NCBI RefSeq assembly: GCF_025460835.1
Contig: NZ_JAMXAY010000027.1
Location: forward strand, 16,220-71,171
From: Parapedobacter soli
GTDB taxonomy: Bacteria > Bacteroidota > Bacteroidia > Sphingobacteriales > Sphingobacteriaceae
Direction: 5' to 3'
DNA length: 54,952 nucleotides
Shown: positions 8,573 to 17,992 of the stretch, piece after piece
How the letters are laid out: every line of letters starts with the position of its first letter
Position numbering within the stretch: position 1 is the stretch's first letter
Notes under the pieces: generated by a model
What the model was told of the DNA's origin: nothing
The model's input: the letters and a program-made list of their open reading frames with translations, nothing else
Databases searched by the model: none
Made by a program: the position numbers and the translations under genes

Positions 8573-11500
8573 TTATTTTTTCACCGGATCCACCGATTTC
8601 CTAACGTCGCTTGGCGACCTCCCGTACTTATCTCTAAACACCTTGGAAAAGTAATTGGGGGTACTGAAACCGATGCGATACGCCACTTGCGATACAGACA
8701 GGCCACTTTTTTCTAGAAGCGCCAACGATTTCTCCAGCTTTACGTCCCGTATATATTCAACAGGAGAAAGCCCTGTCAATTCCAGCACCCGGTGATATAA
8801 GGTCGCCCGGCTTAAGCCGAGGGTAACACTCATGTCGCTTACGGACAAGTTCTCGTTGCTTATGTTTTCTGTGATGTAATCGTTGATTTTCCGAAGAAGT
8901 TTGGCCTCTTCCGAAGTAATCGTTTCGGGTGTCGATGTCAGTTCTATTTGTTTGGAATAGACTTCCTTGGACAAGTTCCTAAGCTGCAACAAGCTTTCTA
9001 TTTTACTTTTGAGCAATTCGGTTTTATACGGTTTGGAGATGAAGTCGTTTGCACCGGAGAGTAACCCTTGAATATGGTCGTCTTCGCTTTCGAGTGCCGT
9101 AAGCAAAACAATGGGGATATGCTTTGTCCGCTTATCATCGCGGATTTTCCGTGTGAGGGCAAGTCCGTCGAGTATCGGCATGGATATGTCGGAAACAATC
9201 AGGTCGGGGTGCAGCGCCAGCGTCTTTTTCCATCCGTCCTTTCCGTCTGTAGCCTCATAAACTTCGTATTCCGACAAATCGTCCACAAGTATTTTCCGGA
9301 AGTCGAAATGGTCTTCGACAACCAATATCCTGGCTTTGGTCCGGCCCTCGGTGTCCGAGCCGTTGCCGTGCACTTCGAACTGGAGGTTGCGGCCTGCATG
9401 GTCCACAGCGTCGTGATAATGGATATCCAACACTTTTTGCTTAAGTGTTACACAAAATGTGGTTCCGTGCCCAGGAGAACCGGACACGGTGAGCGTGCCG
9501 CCCAATAATTTGACGTATTCGTTGACAATAGAGAGTCCGATGCCGTTGCCGTTATTGACGATGTCGCTCGGCGGCTCAAGCTGACCAAAACGCGTCAATA
9601 TCCGTCGACGGTCGTCTTCAGCTATACCAATCCCAGAGTCTTTCACGGTCAGGGTTAGCTGTATCCATTCCTGGGGGGTTTCCACTTCTTCAACATCCAG
9701 CTGCAGGGTCACGAAGCCGTTTTTCTTCGTGAATTTGAATGCATTGGATAGCAAATTAAAAATGATGCTCTCCATCTTATCGGCATCAAATTCAGTTTCG
9801 AAGCGGCTAGCATTGCTATGATACGAGAAATGCACCTGTTCCTTATCGGAGAGCGCAAAGAAGGATGTAGAGATATCGGCTGTAAAAGCGACGATGTCTT
9901 TGGCAATGAGGTTGACCTTTAACTCACGGGCTTCGATGCGCTTGAAGTCGAGCAGCTGGTTGACCAGGTTGCGTAGCCGGGCGGTGTTCCGCTTGATGAC
10001 ATCCAATAGTTCGACCTGTCCGGTATCGCGGTTCCTAGCCATCAATTTCTCTACTGGAAGCGTGATAAGCGATAGCGGGGTTTTCAACTCATGGCTGAGG
10101 TTCTGCAAGAACCTGACCTTCATGCTTTCCATTTCCTTCTCTTTTTCGATCTGGGCGATGAGATGCTCATTGCGCAGCCGGTCTTCTTCCAGGCGGTATC
10201 TTGCCCTGATGCGCCGGACGCCGATAAGACGCAACACATACAATCCGCCCAAGAGCATACATACGTAGATCACATACGCCAGTGGCGTTAAATAAAAAGG
10301 CGGGGCGATAAAGATGGTCAATTCTGCAGCTTGGTCATTCCATACGAGATCGTTGTTGCTGCCCATTACTTTTAGCACATATTTCCCCGGCGAGAGATTC
10401 GTGTAATACAGGGTATGCTGGTGGCCGATATCGTTCCACGACCTATCATATCCTTCCAGGAAACAACGGAATTGATTGGCGCCGGGCATGGTGTAGTCGA
10501 GTGCAGCAAAACTGATGGAAAAATCATGGCCATAGTCGAGGAAGACGGAATCTGCCACGTTGATATCGACTTTAAGCGGCCCATTGGCACTTGGCTTTAT
10601 CGTCTGGTTAGCGATTTTCAGCTCGGTGAACAGGATTGATGGTAGGTTGGTGTTCCTGCGCAAGTCGGATACACTGAAAAAATTGAACCCATCCGCGCCA
10701 CCGAAGAACATCTGACCGCTGCGGTGATGAAGGCCAGAGCCGTTCACAAAGTTGTTATCCTGGACACCGTTTTCCGGTCCGTAGTTCTTAAACCGCTTCG
10801 ACGCTTTGTCAAACGAACTGATCCCCCGATTTGTCGAAACCCACAACCTGCCAGTTCCATCATCCAGTATCTTACACACCTGGTTATTAACCAGCCCTTG
10901 CTCTTCCGAGTAGGTTGTGAATTTACCGGTGATTTTGTCAAAGAAACAAAGTCCCCCGCTAGTCCCCGCCCACATGTGTGCGTTGCTATCGCAAAAAAGA
11001 GAAAGTACAAAGTTGTTGGACAATTCAGCATTGTCCATATTCAGCAACGTAAAGGAATTGTCTTTCACGTGATAAACGGCGATGCCCGTTCCATACGAAG
11101 CCAGCCACATGTTCCCATCCGCGTCTTCAACGATGTCTCTGATATAGCCGTTTACGGGTAGCGTGTACATGGGAGATTCGTGGTCTCTATCGATCTGAAC
11201 CACGCCACTGTTTCTATGAATGATGTTGATCCCCCCGCCGTTGGTCCCGACCCAAATCTTGCCGAACCGGTCTTCCTTTAAACAGGTCACTTGGTCATGG
11301 CTAATGTCGCCCGCGCCGCGGCCGCGGCGATACTGTCGATAATGGCCAGTAGTGGGATCATATTGGATCAATCCATTCCCGAACGTTCCAATCCAAAGCT
11401 GGCCCTTACTGTCGACCAAGAGCGTCATAATATGTTTAATCAACGATGGCGGCACACGCAAACCCGGATCCCTGATTGCTTGTTCGGCGATATCGAAGTA

Positions 11501-12649
11501 GCGAAGTCCGTGGCCATCGGTGCCGACGTACATATTACCCTGTGAATCCTCGGCAAAACTGGTCACAATCGGGCCTGTGGCCAACGGCAACGGCGTTAGC
11601 TGGTGACGGATCAAGCCGAATAGTGTCAGGTTGCGATCGTACACATTGACACCACCGCGGAAAGTGCCGATCCAAAAGACGCCTGTACGGTCAGTGAATA
11701 TGGCGCGCACGGAACGGTTGGCAAGTCCGAATTTGTTACTTGGATCGGGTGGCAGGGTGCTGAAGGTGCCGGTGGCGAGGTCGTAGATGTTGATGCCATT
11801 CTCCGTGCCTATCCAGATGCCCCCGTCAGCCAGGGTCAGGCAGTGCACGTAGTCGCTTGAAAGTCCACTGTTACCGGTATGGAAGCGGCTAATCGTATCG
11901 CCCTTCAACCGGACTACGCCGACCGATGTACCGATCCACATGGCACCTTCGGCATCGCCGACCATAGACTTGACCATGGTTGTAGAGAGCAGGTCGTTCC
12001 CAGCTGGCTGCGAATCAAACCAAGTGAATGACTGCGTTCCAATGTTGTAACGACAAAGACCGGCGTCCGTACCTAACCACATGGCGCCCTTCTCGTCGGA
12101 GTAAAGGCATAGAACCACCCTACTGTCCGGTTCGTTGGATCGGCGGACGGGCATCTCAACGACGTTGTCCGTTTCGGGATCGAGGATACTGACCCCGCTA
12201 AAATGGCCCACCCAAATGTTGCCTCGGTCGTCCTCGCCCAAGGATTTGATGGAACTGTTGGCCAACCCGCGGCCCAACGACGGGTGATAGGTTTTGAAAT
12301 GGCCCGTTTCTCGATTCAGCACGCTTACTCCCCCACCACCGGTGCCTATCCAGATCCGCCCCCGGCTGTCTTCCATGAGGCAAACCACCTGATTTGACTG
12401 CAAGGCCGTGGAGTCTGCCAGTGCGGCGCGATATACGGAAAAATTGAAGCCATCGAATTTATTGAGGCCATCGTCGGTACCGAACCAGAGGATTCCTTTC
12501 CTATCTTTCAGGATCGTATTGATTGCATTGGATGACATGCCGTCTTTCACGCCCAACGACGTGAACCTCACCGTGTGCTGGCCCAATAGGATAACAGGCG
12601 CAACGAACAGCGCTCCAAACAGCCAAACAACGATAAGTCCCCTCAACAT
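8573..12649 (-). CDS. Hybrid two-component sensor/response regulator (HTCS) of the xylan locus
   Basis: This single-chain sensor and transcription factor has 1358 residues. A signal peptide or anchor (1-24) is followed by a periplasmic double beta-propeller of reg_prop repeats (recurrent WIGT and GLNKFD-like motifs) and a Y_Y_Y domain (about 730-795). One membrane helix follows (about 800-825). The cytoplasmic part has a HisKA domain with LSHELKTPLSL (phospho-His near 850), a HATPase_c domain (with GNGIGLSI), a receiver domain with the acceptor Asp near 1152 (LIVSDISMP) and a C-terminal AraC-type HTH (last about 100 residues). In this family the periplasmic part binds oligosaccharides. Its position between GH115 and susC points to control of this locus. 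The specific ligand is inferred, not seen. Confidence 0.96.
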   Translation of the reverse strand: MLRGLIVVWLFGALFVAPVILLGQHTVRFTSLGVKDGMSSNAINTILKDRKGILWFGTDDGLNKFDGFNFSVYRAALADSTALQSNQVVCLMEDSRGRIWIGTGGGGVSVLNRETGHFKTYHPSLGRGLANSSIKSLGEDDRGNIWVGHFSGVSILDPETDNVVEMPVRRSNEPDSRVVLCLYSDEKGAMWLGTDAGLCRYNIGTQSFTWFDSQPAGNDLLSTTMVKSMVGDAEGAMWIGTSVGVVRLKGDTISRFHTGNSGLSSDYVHCLTLADGGIWIGTENGINIYDLATGTFSTLPPDPSNKFGLANRSVRAIFTDRTGVFWIGTFRGGVNVYDRNLTLFGLIRHQLTPLPLATGPIVTSFAEDSQGNMYVGTDGHGLRYFDIAEQAIRDPGLRVPPSLIKHIMTLLVDSKGQLWIGTFGNGLIQYDPTTGHYRQYRRGRGAGDISHDQVTCLKEDRFGKIWVGTNGGGINIIHRNSGVVQIDRDHESPMYTLPVNGYIRDIVEDADGNMWLASYGTGIAVYHVKDNSFTLLNMDNAELSNNFVLSLFCDSNAHMWAGTSGGLCFFDKITGKFTTYSEEQGLVNNQVCKILDDGTGRLWVSTNRGISSFDKASKRFKNYGPENGVQDNNFVNGSGLHHRSGQMFFGGADGFNFFSVSDLRRNTNLPSILFTELKIANQTIKPSANGPLKVDINVADSVFLDYGHDFSISFAALDYTMPGANQFRCFLEGYDRSWNDIGHQHTLYYTNLSPGKYVLKVMGSNNDLVWNDQAAELTIFIAPPFYLTPLAYVIYVCMLLGGLYVLRLIGVRRIRARYRLEEDRLRNEHLIAQIEKEKEMESMKVRFLQNLSHELKTPLSLITLPVEKLMARNRDTGQVELLDVIKRNTARLRNLVNQLLDFKRIEARELKVNLIAKDIVAFTADISTSFFALSDKEQVHFSYHSNASRFETEFDADKMESIIFNLLSNAFKFTKKNGFVTLQLDVEEVETPQEWIQLTLTVKDSGIGIAEDDRRRILTRFGQLEPPSDIVNNGNGIGLSIVNEYVKLLGGTLTVSGSPGHGTTFCVTLKQKVLDIHYHDAVDHAGRNLQFEVHGNGSDTEGRTKARILVVEDHFDFRKILVDDLSEYEVYEATDGKDGWKKTLALHPDLIVSDISMPILDGLALTRKIRDDKRTKHIPIVLLTALESEDDHIQGLLSGANDFISKPYKTELLKSKIESLLQLRNLSKEVYSKQIELTSTPETITSEEAKLLRKINDYITENISNENLSVSDMSVTLGLSRATLYHRVLELTGLSPVEYIRDVKLEKSLALLEKSGLSVSQVAYRIGFSTPNYFSKVFRDKYGRSPSDVRKSVDPVKK

Positions 12650-12728
12650 ACGGTTTATAATTAATCTTAAAATGCCCCCTTGAGTTAAATATGCATATCT
12701 TCAAACGAAATAACAAATAAAACCATCG

Positions 12729-15593
12729 CTAAAAAACGGGGCTAAACGTTTCCTCCGGCCCCAAAAAGCTCGGCTTCAAACCACCTGTATCGAGTACCAC
12801 TTTCTGCAAGACAAGACCTGGGCTTATCGGCCAATACGTTAGCGTATTCCTCCCCTGCCTCAGTGTTTGCGTGGTTTCAACGATCCGGATATTTTCGGCG
12901 ACGGCCTGCTCCCATGATGGCCCATCTGCCGTCGTATTATCGAGGCTCAGCAGTTCCGGCGTCCCGCCGTTTATGGCCACGGCAAACCGCTGTCCGCCGG
13001 AATCCTGGAAATCTAGCGACGGCGAAAAAAGCAGCTTCAGTTGATGGGGCACCGAATCGAGCAGCACGATGTCAAATTCCAGTTTCGCCGCGCCGATTTC
13101 TTCAGCTCCTTTCCCTTCCAGCGTGGTCGGCGAAACCATCATGCCCCCTTTGGTTTTGCCGTAATTATCGATTGTAACCCAATGATATGGTGGGTGTGCA
13201 AAAGATCGGGTAAAATTAGGCGCCTCCATGGCTACGTAACCGTTGTGCTCCACAAAGGCATCCGCTGCTTTGGTAACGGCCGGGCGGTTATCGATCCGGA
13301 TGGGCAACGCGATCCGGTCCGTGCCACTGATGATTCCGACAACGGATTCGATCATGGCGGTATCCGGCAAATCCGCCCATTCGACCCCGACGTGTATCAC
13401 GCAGGCGTCGTCGATGCGGCCTGTCGCCTTCGAAACATTCAGGTAACCGGGAGCTTCTATACGGAAGGAAACCGGCTGTTGGCCCATATTGAACAATTCG
13501 ATGCGATGCGACGATCGGCTCAGGCCGTTGAATACCGGAAACGGGCGATCGATTCCGGTTATGCCGCTCCAGGACGCTGTGTCGCCTTCGATGCTGACGC
13601 CGAGCTTTCCCGTTTCGGGTACCCGGATTGTCTGTGTTTTGGGCATCAGGTTTTCTTCCGGCTGTTGCCAGTACGTGTATCCGATATGGGTCTGGTCCAT
13701 CATGTGCTGCCATTTACCGCCGCTAAGCTCTTGGTTGTAATAATCCGTTATTGCCTGGTCTCGGGCAAACAGCCGTTCCACCTCTTTGACATAAAAGTTC
13801 GTACTTTTTCGCCCCTGCTGTGCGTACAGTTTGTTTTTGGCATGGGCTGCATACAGCTCATGCAAGTTGCACATGGCCTCAATGGGGTGGAATACTAGTT
13901 GATAATACGCATCGGATCGTTCGTCGTCGATGACCGAACGGATATGCGTGGCACGCGACAACAGTTGTCGGAATTCTTCCACTACCCTTTCCCATTCGTT
14001 ATAGTTAACCAAACTGTAGGTATCCGCATCGAGCAATTCCGGTTTTACCCTGCCGGACAGCTGTCCATAACGATCAATTAGGGCCGCAATCTCCACCGCA
14101 TGCGATTCGCCGAACTGCTGGTTCGCCCAACGCACGGTATAGTCAGCCAACCCTTCTACGGGTATCGCTTTGGGATTCCAAGCCAGATCAAGGAAAAACG
14201 AAATCGGGAATTCCATGGGTTTCAAGTCGCCCACATTGATGACCCACAATTGGCTCGCACCATAATCATACGCCAGGCTCATTTGTTCCCATATTTTCTG
14301 AATGGGATTGGTATTTAGCCACTTGTAATTACGCGGCCCGCCAACGTAATCGAAATGGTAGTAGATGCCATATCCGCCCTTGCGCAGACGTTCGCCGGGC
14401 TTGGGCAACTTACGCAGATTGCCCCAGTTATCATCGCACAATAGCAACGTCACGTCATCGGGCACCCGCATGCCCTGATCGTAGTATTCCTGTACTTCTT
14501 TATAAAGTGCCCAAACCTGCGGTGTTTTTTCAACCGGCCGGTTGGTCACGTTGGAGATGATCTCCCGCTGGTCGCGGACGATTTGTTCCAACAGCGCAAT
14601 GGCGGTGCCGCGGGTCATCGGCTCGTCGCCATCCCCGCGCATGCCCAGGGTAACCATGATCTCTTTATTGCTCACCCGTTCCAACCCCGTCTTCCAAAAG
14701 TTGCGGAGGGTATCCGGATTCATGCGGTAGTCCCATTCACCCGAACCGTAACGCCGCCACTCATCATGGGCGCGTGTAAGGGGTTCATGGTGCGACGTGC
14801 CGACAACCACGCCGTATTCATCAGCCAAAATAGGATTCAACGGATCGTCGTCGTTAAAGGCATGTCCCCACATCGCCGGCCAGAGGAAATTACCCTTCAG
14901 CCGCAGGATTAAATCAAAGACCTTTTCATAGAACCGGTGGTTAAAACCACCGAAGGTTTTGGTGGCCCAACCGGATAATGCCGGGGCCTCGTCATTGAGG
15001 AAAATCCCGCGGTATTTAACTTTCGGGCTTGCCAACTCGAACCGGCCGTTTATAACATATAATTCATTGTGTCTTTGCGGTGGAACGTCGGCCCAGTAAT
15101 GCCAGGGAGAAACCCCTATTTGCTTCGACAATTCATAGATGCCATATATTGTTCCCCGCTTATCGCTGCCTGCAACCACAAGTGCTTTGGCGATGCCCGT
15201 TGCCGGTGTGTCAACCACTTGGATCAACGTACTTTCCCACTTTCCTGCCACGCCGGAAACATTGATTTTTCCGGTTTCGACCAGTTTATCGATGACAGCC
15301 GATTTGCCGATAGTCCCAATCATGATAGGGTATGCGCCCGAATCGCTTTTGGACAGTACGTTTGAAGAAACCCGTTCAATATCCAACAGGAAATTATCGA
15401 TAGCGCGGTGCACCCCTTTGAAATCATCCTGATCTACCAAAACGGTCGCAACGGCATTTTTACCTACCATCGGGAATGCATTACCGACTTCCACAGTGCT
15501 TACCATTTGCTGTGGCTGATAAGCATGAGCAGCTGCCACACCAGAAAAAATGATCGCTAATAAATAAGCTAATATGTTCCGTAAATACATCAT
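12729..15593 (-). CDS. GH115 alpha-(4-O-methyl)-glucuronidase
   Basis: GH115 enzymes remove (4-O-methyl-)D-glucuronic acid side chains from xylan, including from internal xylose units. The protein has 954 residues with a signal peptide (about 1-24, AAAHA before the cut). A small N-terminal domain (about 30-175) precedes the large barrel, whose conserved blocks include KYRGIFLNDEAP, GNFLWPAMWGHAF, GTSHHEPLTRAHDEW and YYHFDYVGGPRNYKWLNT. A helical part and a C-terminal beta domain (about 780-950) follow. It is upstream of the HTCS on the same strand, with a 79-nt gap, and divergent from GH67. The periplasmic location is inferred from the signal peptide. Confidence 0.95.
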   Translation of the reverse strand: MMYLRNILAYLLAIIFSGVAAAHAYQPQQMVSTVEVGNAFPMVGKNAVATVLVDQDDFKGVHRAIDNFLLDIERVSSNVLSKSDSGAYPIMIGTIGKSAVIDKLVETGKINVSGVAGKWESTLIQVVDTPATGIAKALVVAGSDKRGTIYGIYELSKQIGVSPWHYWADVPPQRHNELYVINGRFELASPKVKYRGIFLNDEAPALSGWATKTFGGFNHRFYEKVFDLILRLKGNFLWPAMWGHAFNDDDPLNPILADEYGVVVGTSHHEPLTRAHDEWRRYGSGEWDYRMNPDTLRNFWKTGLERVSNKEIMVTLGMRGDGDEPMTRGTAIALLEQIVRDQREIISNVTNRPVEKTPQVWALYKEVQEYYDQGMRVPDDVTLLLCDDNWGNLRKLPKPGERLRKGGYGIYYHFDYVGGPRNYKWLNTNPIQKIWEQMSLAYDYGASQLWVINVGDLKPMEFPISFFLDLAWNPKAIPVEGLADYTVRWANQQFGESHAVEIAALIDRYGQLSGRVKPELLDADTYSLVNYNEWERVVEEFRQLLSRATHIRSVIDDERSDAYYQLVFHPIEAMCNLHELYAAHAKNKLYAQQGRKSTNFYVKEVERLFARDQAITDYYNQELSGGKWQHMMDQTHIGYTYWQQPEENLMPKTQTIRVPETGKLGVSIEGDTASWSGITGIDRPFPVFNGLSRSSHRIELFNMGQQPVSFRIEAPGYLNVSKATGRIDDACVIHVGVEWADLPDTAMIESVVGIISGTDRIALPIRIDNRPAVTKAADAFVEHNGYVAMEAPNFTRSFAHPPYHWVTIDNYGKTKGGMMVSPTTLEGKGAEEIGAAKLEFDIVLLDSVPHQLKLLFSPSLDFQDSGGQRFAVAINGGTPELLSLDNTTADGPSWEQAVAENIRIVETTQTLRQGRNTLTYWPISPGLVLQKVVLDTGGLKPSFLGPEETFSPVF

Positions 15594-15631
15594 CTATAAT
15601 TGGTCGTTTACAATTTTTGCAAACCGATAAT

Positions 15632-15639
15632 CAAAGGTA
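15632..15639 (-). promoter_or_regulatory. Candidate -7 box of the GH115 promoter
   Basis: TACCTTTG on the minus strand matches the Bacteroidota -7 consensus TAnnTTTG, 39 nt before the GH115 start codon. No TTG-type -33 element lies at the usual distance, which suggests the promoter needs an activator. Confidence 0.55.
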
Positions 15640-15663
15640 GGGCGGTTCAATACGCCACATGCG

Positions 15664-15692
15664 ATACAAATCATTCAAAAACGTATACAAAT
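15664..15692. repeat. Direct repeat ATACAAAT, 21 bp apart, in the GH115/GH67 intergenic region
   Basis: ATACAAAT occurs at 15664-15671 and again at 15685-15692. The start-to-start distance is 21 bp, about two helical turns, the pattern expected for a regulator binding as a head-to-tail dimer on one face of DNA. It lies about 40-70 bp upstream of the expected GH115 transcription start, a position suited to an activator such as the HTCS. Confidence 0.4.
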
Positions 15693-15725
15693 GTTTAAAT
15701 ACCGGATTTCCTGTGAAGATTTTCA

Positions 15726-15739
15726 TGCAACCGGTTGCA
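15726..15739. promoter_or_regulatory. 14-bp palindromic operator candidate over the GH67 promoter
   Basis: TGCAACCGGTTGCA is a perfect 14-bp palindrome with a central CG, the form typical of LacI/GalR-family operators. It overlaps the -33 element (TTG at 15735-15737) of the GH67 promoter, so bound protein would block RNA polymerase. No LacI-family gene lies in this window. Confidence 0.45.
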
Positions 15740-15765
15740 AGATGGTAAGAAATACATTAGGTTTG
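15735..15765 (+). promoter_or_regulatory. Promoter of the GH67 gene
   Basis: TTG at 15735-15737 and TAGGTTTG at 15758-15765 (consensus TAnnTTTG) are separated by 20 bp, the same spacing as in the SRP RNA promoter. Transcription would begin about at the ATG at 15771, so the mRNA should be leaderless or nearly so. This also argues against the in-frame TTG at 15735 as a start codon. Confidence 0.55.
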
Positions 15766-15770
15766 TTTGT

Positions 15771-17945
15771 ATGGACCGTCCAATTTTCCGCAGATACGTA
15801 CTGTTAGTCAGCTTGGTATTCGTTGTTTTCGCTTCGCACAATGGTATTGCGCAATCGGGCTACCGATTGTGGCTGGATTACCAGCCGCTCGGCCCTAGCG
15901 CGGCGGATCATTATCGTGAACGGTTGCAGGCAGTGGTCTTTCCGATGGATAGCGAAACCGATCACGTTGCTTTCGACGAACTTTCGCGTGCGTTGGAGGG
16001 CCTGCTGGGTCAAAAGCCCATGCGGCAATCGGCCGCAACCCCGAAAACCGGGTTAATGGTGGGGACACCTGGGACGCTTCCGGCCAACGATGCCGTAGAG
16101 CAGGCAAAGACGCGTCTACCGGACAATGAGGAGGCATACGTTATCCACCACCATTCGGCGGCAAATGGCCGGCCGATGACCCTTATACTCGGCAACACGG
16201 ACAAGGGCGTACTCTACGGGGTATTCGCGTTCATCGGTGCCTTGCAGCGCAGCGAGGACCTCGCCCGGATCGATACTGTTTCGTCTCCTAAAATCAAGCT
16301 CCGGCTGCTCAACCATTGGGATAACCTGGACCGCACGGTGGAGCGGGGATATGCCGGCTTCTCACTTTGGGATTGGCACCGGCTACCCGGGTATCGCGAT
16401 CCACGGTATACCGATTATGCACGCGCAAACGCTTCCGTCGGCATCAATGGCACGGTACTTAACAATGTCAATGCCAATGCACTGATGCTCACGGCGCCTT
16501 ACCTCGAAAAGGCAGCGGCGCTGGCCGACATCTTCCGTCCCTACGGGATAAAGGTTTACCTTTCGGCGCGCTTCTCGGCACCCATAGAACTCGGCGGGCT
16601 AGCGGATGCAGACCCGCTGAATAGCGAAGTGACGCAATGGTGGGCCGACAAAGCGGCGGAAATCTACCGCTACATCCCCGATTTCGGCGGCTTCCTTGTC
16701 AAAGCCAACTCCGAGGGGCAGCCCGGACCGCAAAACTATGGCCGAAGCCATGCCGACGGGGCAAACATGCTGGCAGATGCGCTGGCACCATTCGGCGGTG
16801 TGGTGATGTGGCGTGCGTTTGTCTATGAAGACACGGAGCCCGAAGACCGGGCAAAGCAAGCCTACAACGAGTTCGTACTGCTCGATGGAACGTTCCGGGA
16901 TAATGTGATTATCCAAGTAAAAAACGGCGCTATCGACTTCCAACCCCGTGAACCTTTCCACCCACTATTTGGTGCAATGCCGCAATCCCAGCTCATGATG
17001 GAGTTCCAAATCACACAGGAATACTTGGGTTTTGCCACGAATCTGGTATACCTGGGCACGCTCTTCAGCGAAACGTTGCAGGCGGACACCTACGCGGATG
17101 GGCCGAATTCGACCGTGGCGCGGGTTATCGATGGGGAGTTGAACCATCAACCGATTACGGCGATGGCAGGCGTGGCCAATACCGGAACCGCGACCAACTG
17201 GACCGGGCATCCCTTCGGGCAAGCCAACTGGTATGCTTATGGGCGACTGGCATGGGATCCGGATGCGGATGCCGGCGTTATTGCCGAGGACTGGCTGCGC
17301 CGCACGTTTGGGAATGACGCGTCTTTTCTCGATGCACTACTGCCGTTGATGATGCGCTCGCGAGAGACGGTGGTCAACTACATGACCCCTTTAGGCCTTC
17401 ACCATCTGATGGGATGGAGCCACCACTATGGTCCGGGCCCCTGGATAAGGGACAAGCCACGAGCCGATTGGACATCGGTATACTATCACCAAGCCGATAC
17501 AAATGGCATCGGGTTCGACCGTACGGCATCAGGGAGCGATGCACTGAGCCAGTATGCTCCGGAAGTGCAGGCACAATTCAACGACCCGCAGATCTGTCCC
17601 GACGAGTACCTGCTGTGGTTCCACCACCTGCCATGGGACTTCCAGATGAAATCGGGTGAAAGCTTATGGGAGTCACTCTGCCGCCATTATTACAGCGGTG
17701 TGGAGGAAGTATCCGCCATGCAGGCGGTATGGGAAGCGCAACGCGGCAAGGTAGATGAAATAATCTTTCGAGAGGTAGCGGATTTACTCGCCGTACAATA
17801 CGAAGAGGCCGAGCTTTGGCGGGATGCGTGTGTATTGTATTTCCAGCAATTCTCGAAGATGCCAATCCCTACCGGACTACCACAGCCCGAACATCCACTC
17901 GAATATTATGAGAGTCTTTATTATCATTTCGTGCCCGGCAACTAG
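15771..17945 (+). CDS. GH67 alpha-glucuronidase
   Basis: GH67 enzymes release (4-O-methyl-)glucuronic acid from the non-reducing end of short aldouronic acids made by xylanases. The protein has 724 residues from the ATG; the frame is open to a TTG 12 codons earlier, which I rejected because it is part of the promoter. A signal peptide covers about 1-28. The three family catalytic residues are present: Glu315 in KANSEGQPGP (general acid), Asp389 in KNGAIDFQPREP and Glu417 in EFQITQEYLG. The C-terminal helical region is complete. It is the only plus-strand gene of the locus. Having both GH67 and GH115 covers terminal and internal glucuronic acid substitution. Confidence 0.96.
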   Translation: MDRPIFRRYVLLVSLVFVVFASHNGIAQSGYRLWLDYQPLGPSAADHYRERLQAVVFPMDSETDHVAFDELSRALEGLLGQKPMRQSAATPKTGLMVGTPGTLPANDAVEQAKTRLPDNEEAYVIHHHSAANGRPMTLILGNTDKGVLYGVFAFIGALQRSEDLARIDTVSSPKIKLRLLNHWDNLDRTVERGYAGFSLWDWHRLPGYRDPRYTDYARANASVGINGTVLNNVNANALMLTAPYLEKAAALADIFRPYGIKVYLSARFSAPIELGGLADADPLNSEVTQWWADKAAEIYRYIPDFGGFLVKANSEGQPGPQNYGRSHADGANMLADALAPFGGVVMWRAFVYEDTEPEDRAKQAYNEFVLLDGTFRDNVIIQVKNGAIDFQPREPFHPLFGAMPQSQLMMEFQITQEYLGFATNLVYLGTLFSETLQADTYADGPNSTVARVIDGELNHQPITAMAGVANTGTATNWTGHPFGQANWYAYGRLAWDPDADAGVIAEDWLRRTFGNDASFLDALLPLMMRSRETVVNYMTPLGLHHLMGWSHHYGPGPWIRDKPRADWTSVYYHQADTNGIGFDRTASGSDALSQYAPEVQAQFNDPQICPDEYLLWFHHLPWDFQMKSGESLWESLCRHYYSGVEEVSAMQAVWEAQRGKVDEIIFREVADLLAVQYEEAELWRDACVLYFQQFSKMPIPTGLPQPEHPLEYYESLYYHFVPGN

Positions 17946-17954
17946 CTACACATT

Positions 17955-17992
17955 GCTACCTGCCCAGTTCGGTTATCACCGACCACGGTAGC
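17955..17992. terminator. Inverted repeat between convergent genes
   Basis: GCTACC (17955-17960) pairs with GGTAGC (17987-17992), and inside it TCGGT (17969-17973) pairs with ACCGA (17978-17982) around TATC. It fills the gap between the convergent GH67 and stress-protein genes. No long T-run follows on either strand, so a bidirectional terminator is only a suggestion. Confidence 0.35.

Noticed and set aside
13041-13898. 285-codon plus-strand open frame
   Set aside because: It is antisense to the clearly coding GH115 gene, with no signal peptide or family features.
15735-15770. TTG start giving 12 extra residues to GH67
   Set aside because: The TTG is the -33 element of the promoter, and the signal peptide begins properly at the ATG at 15771.
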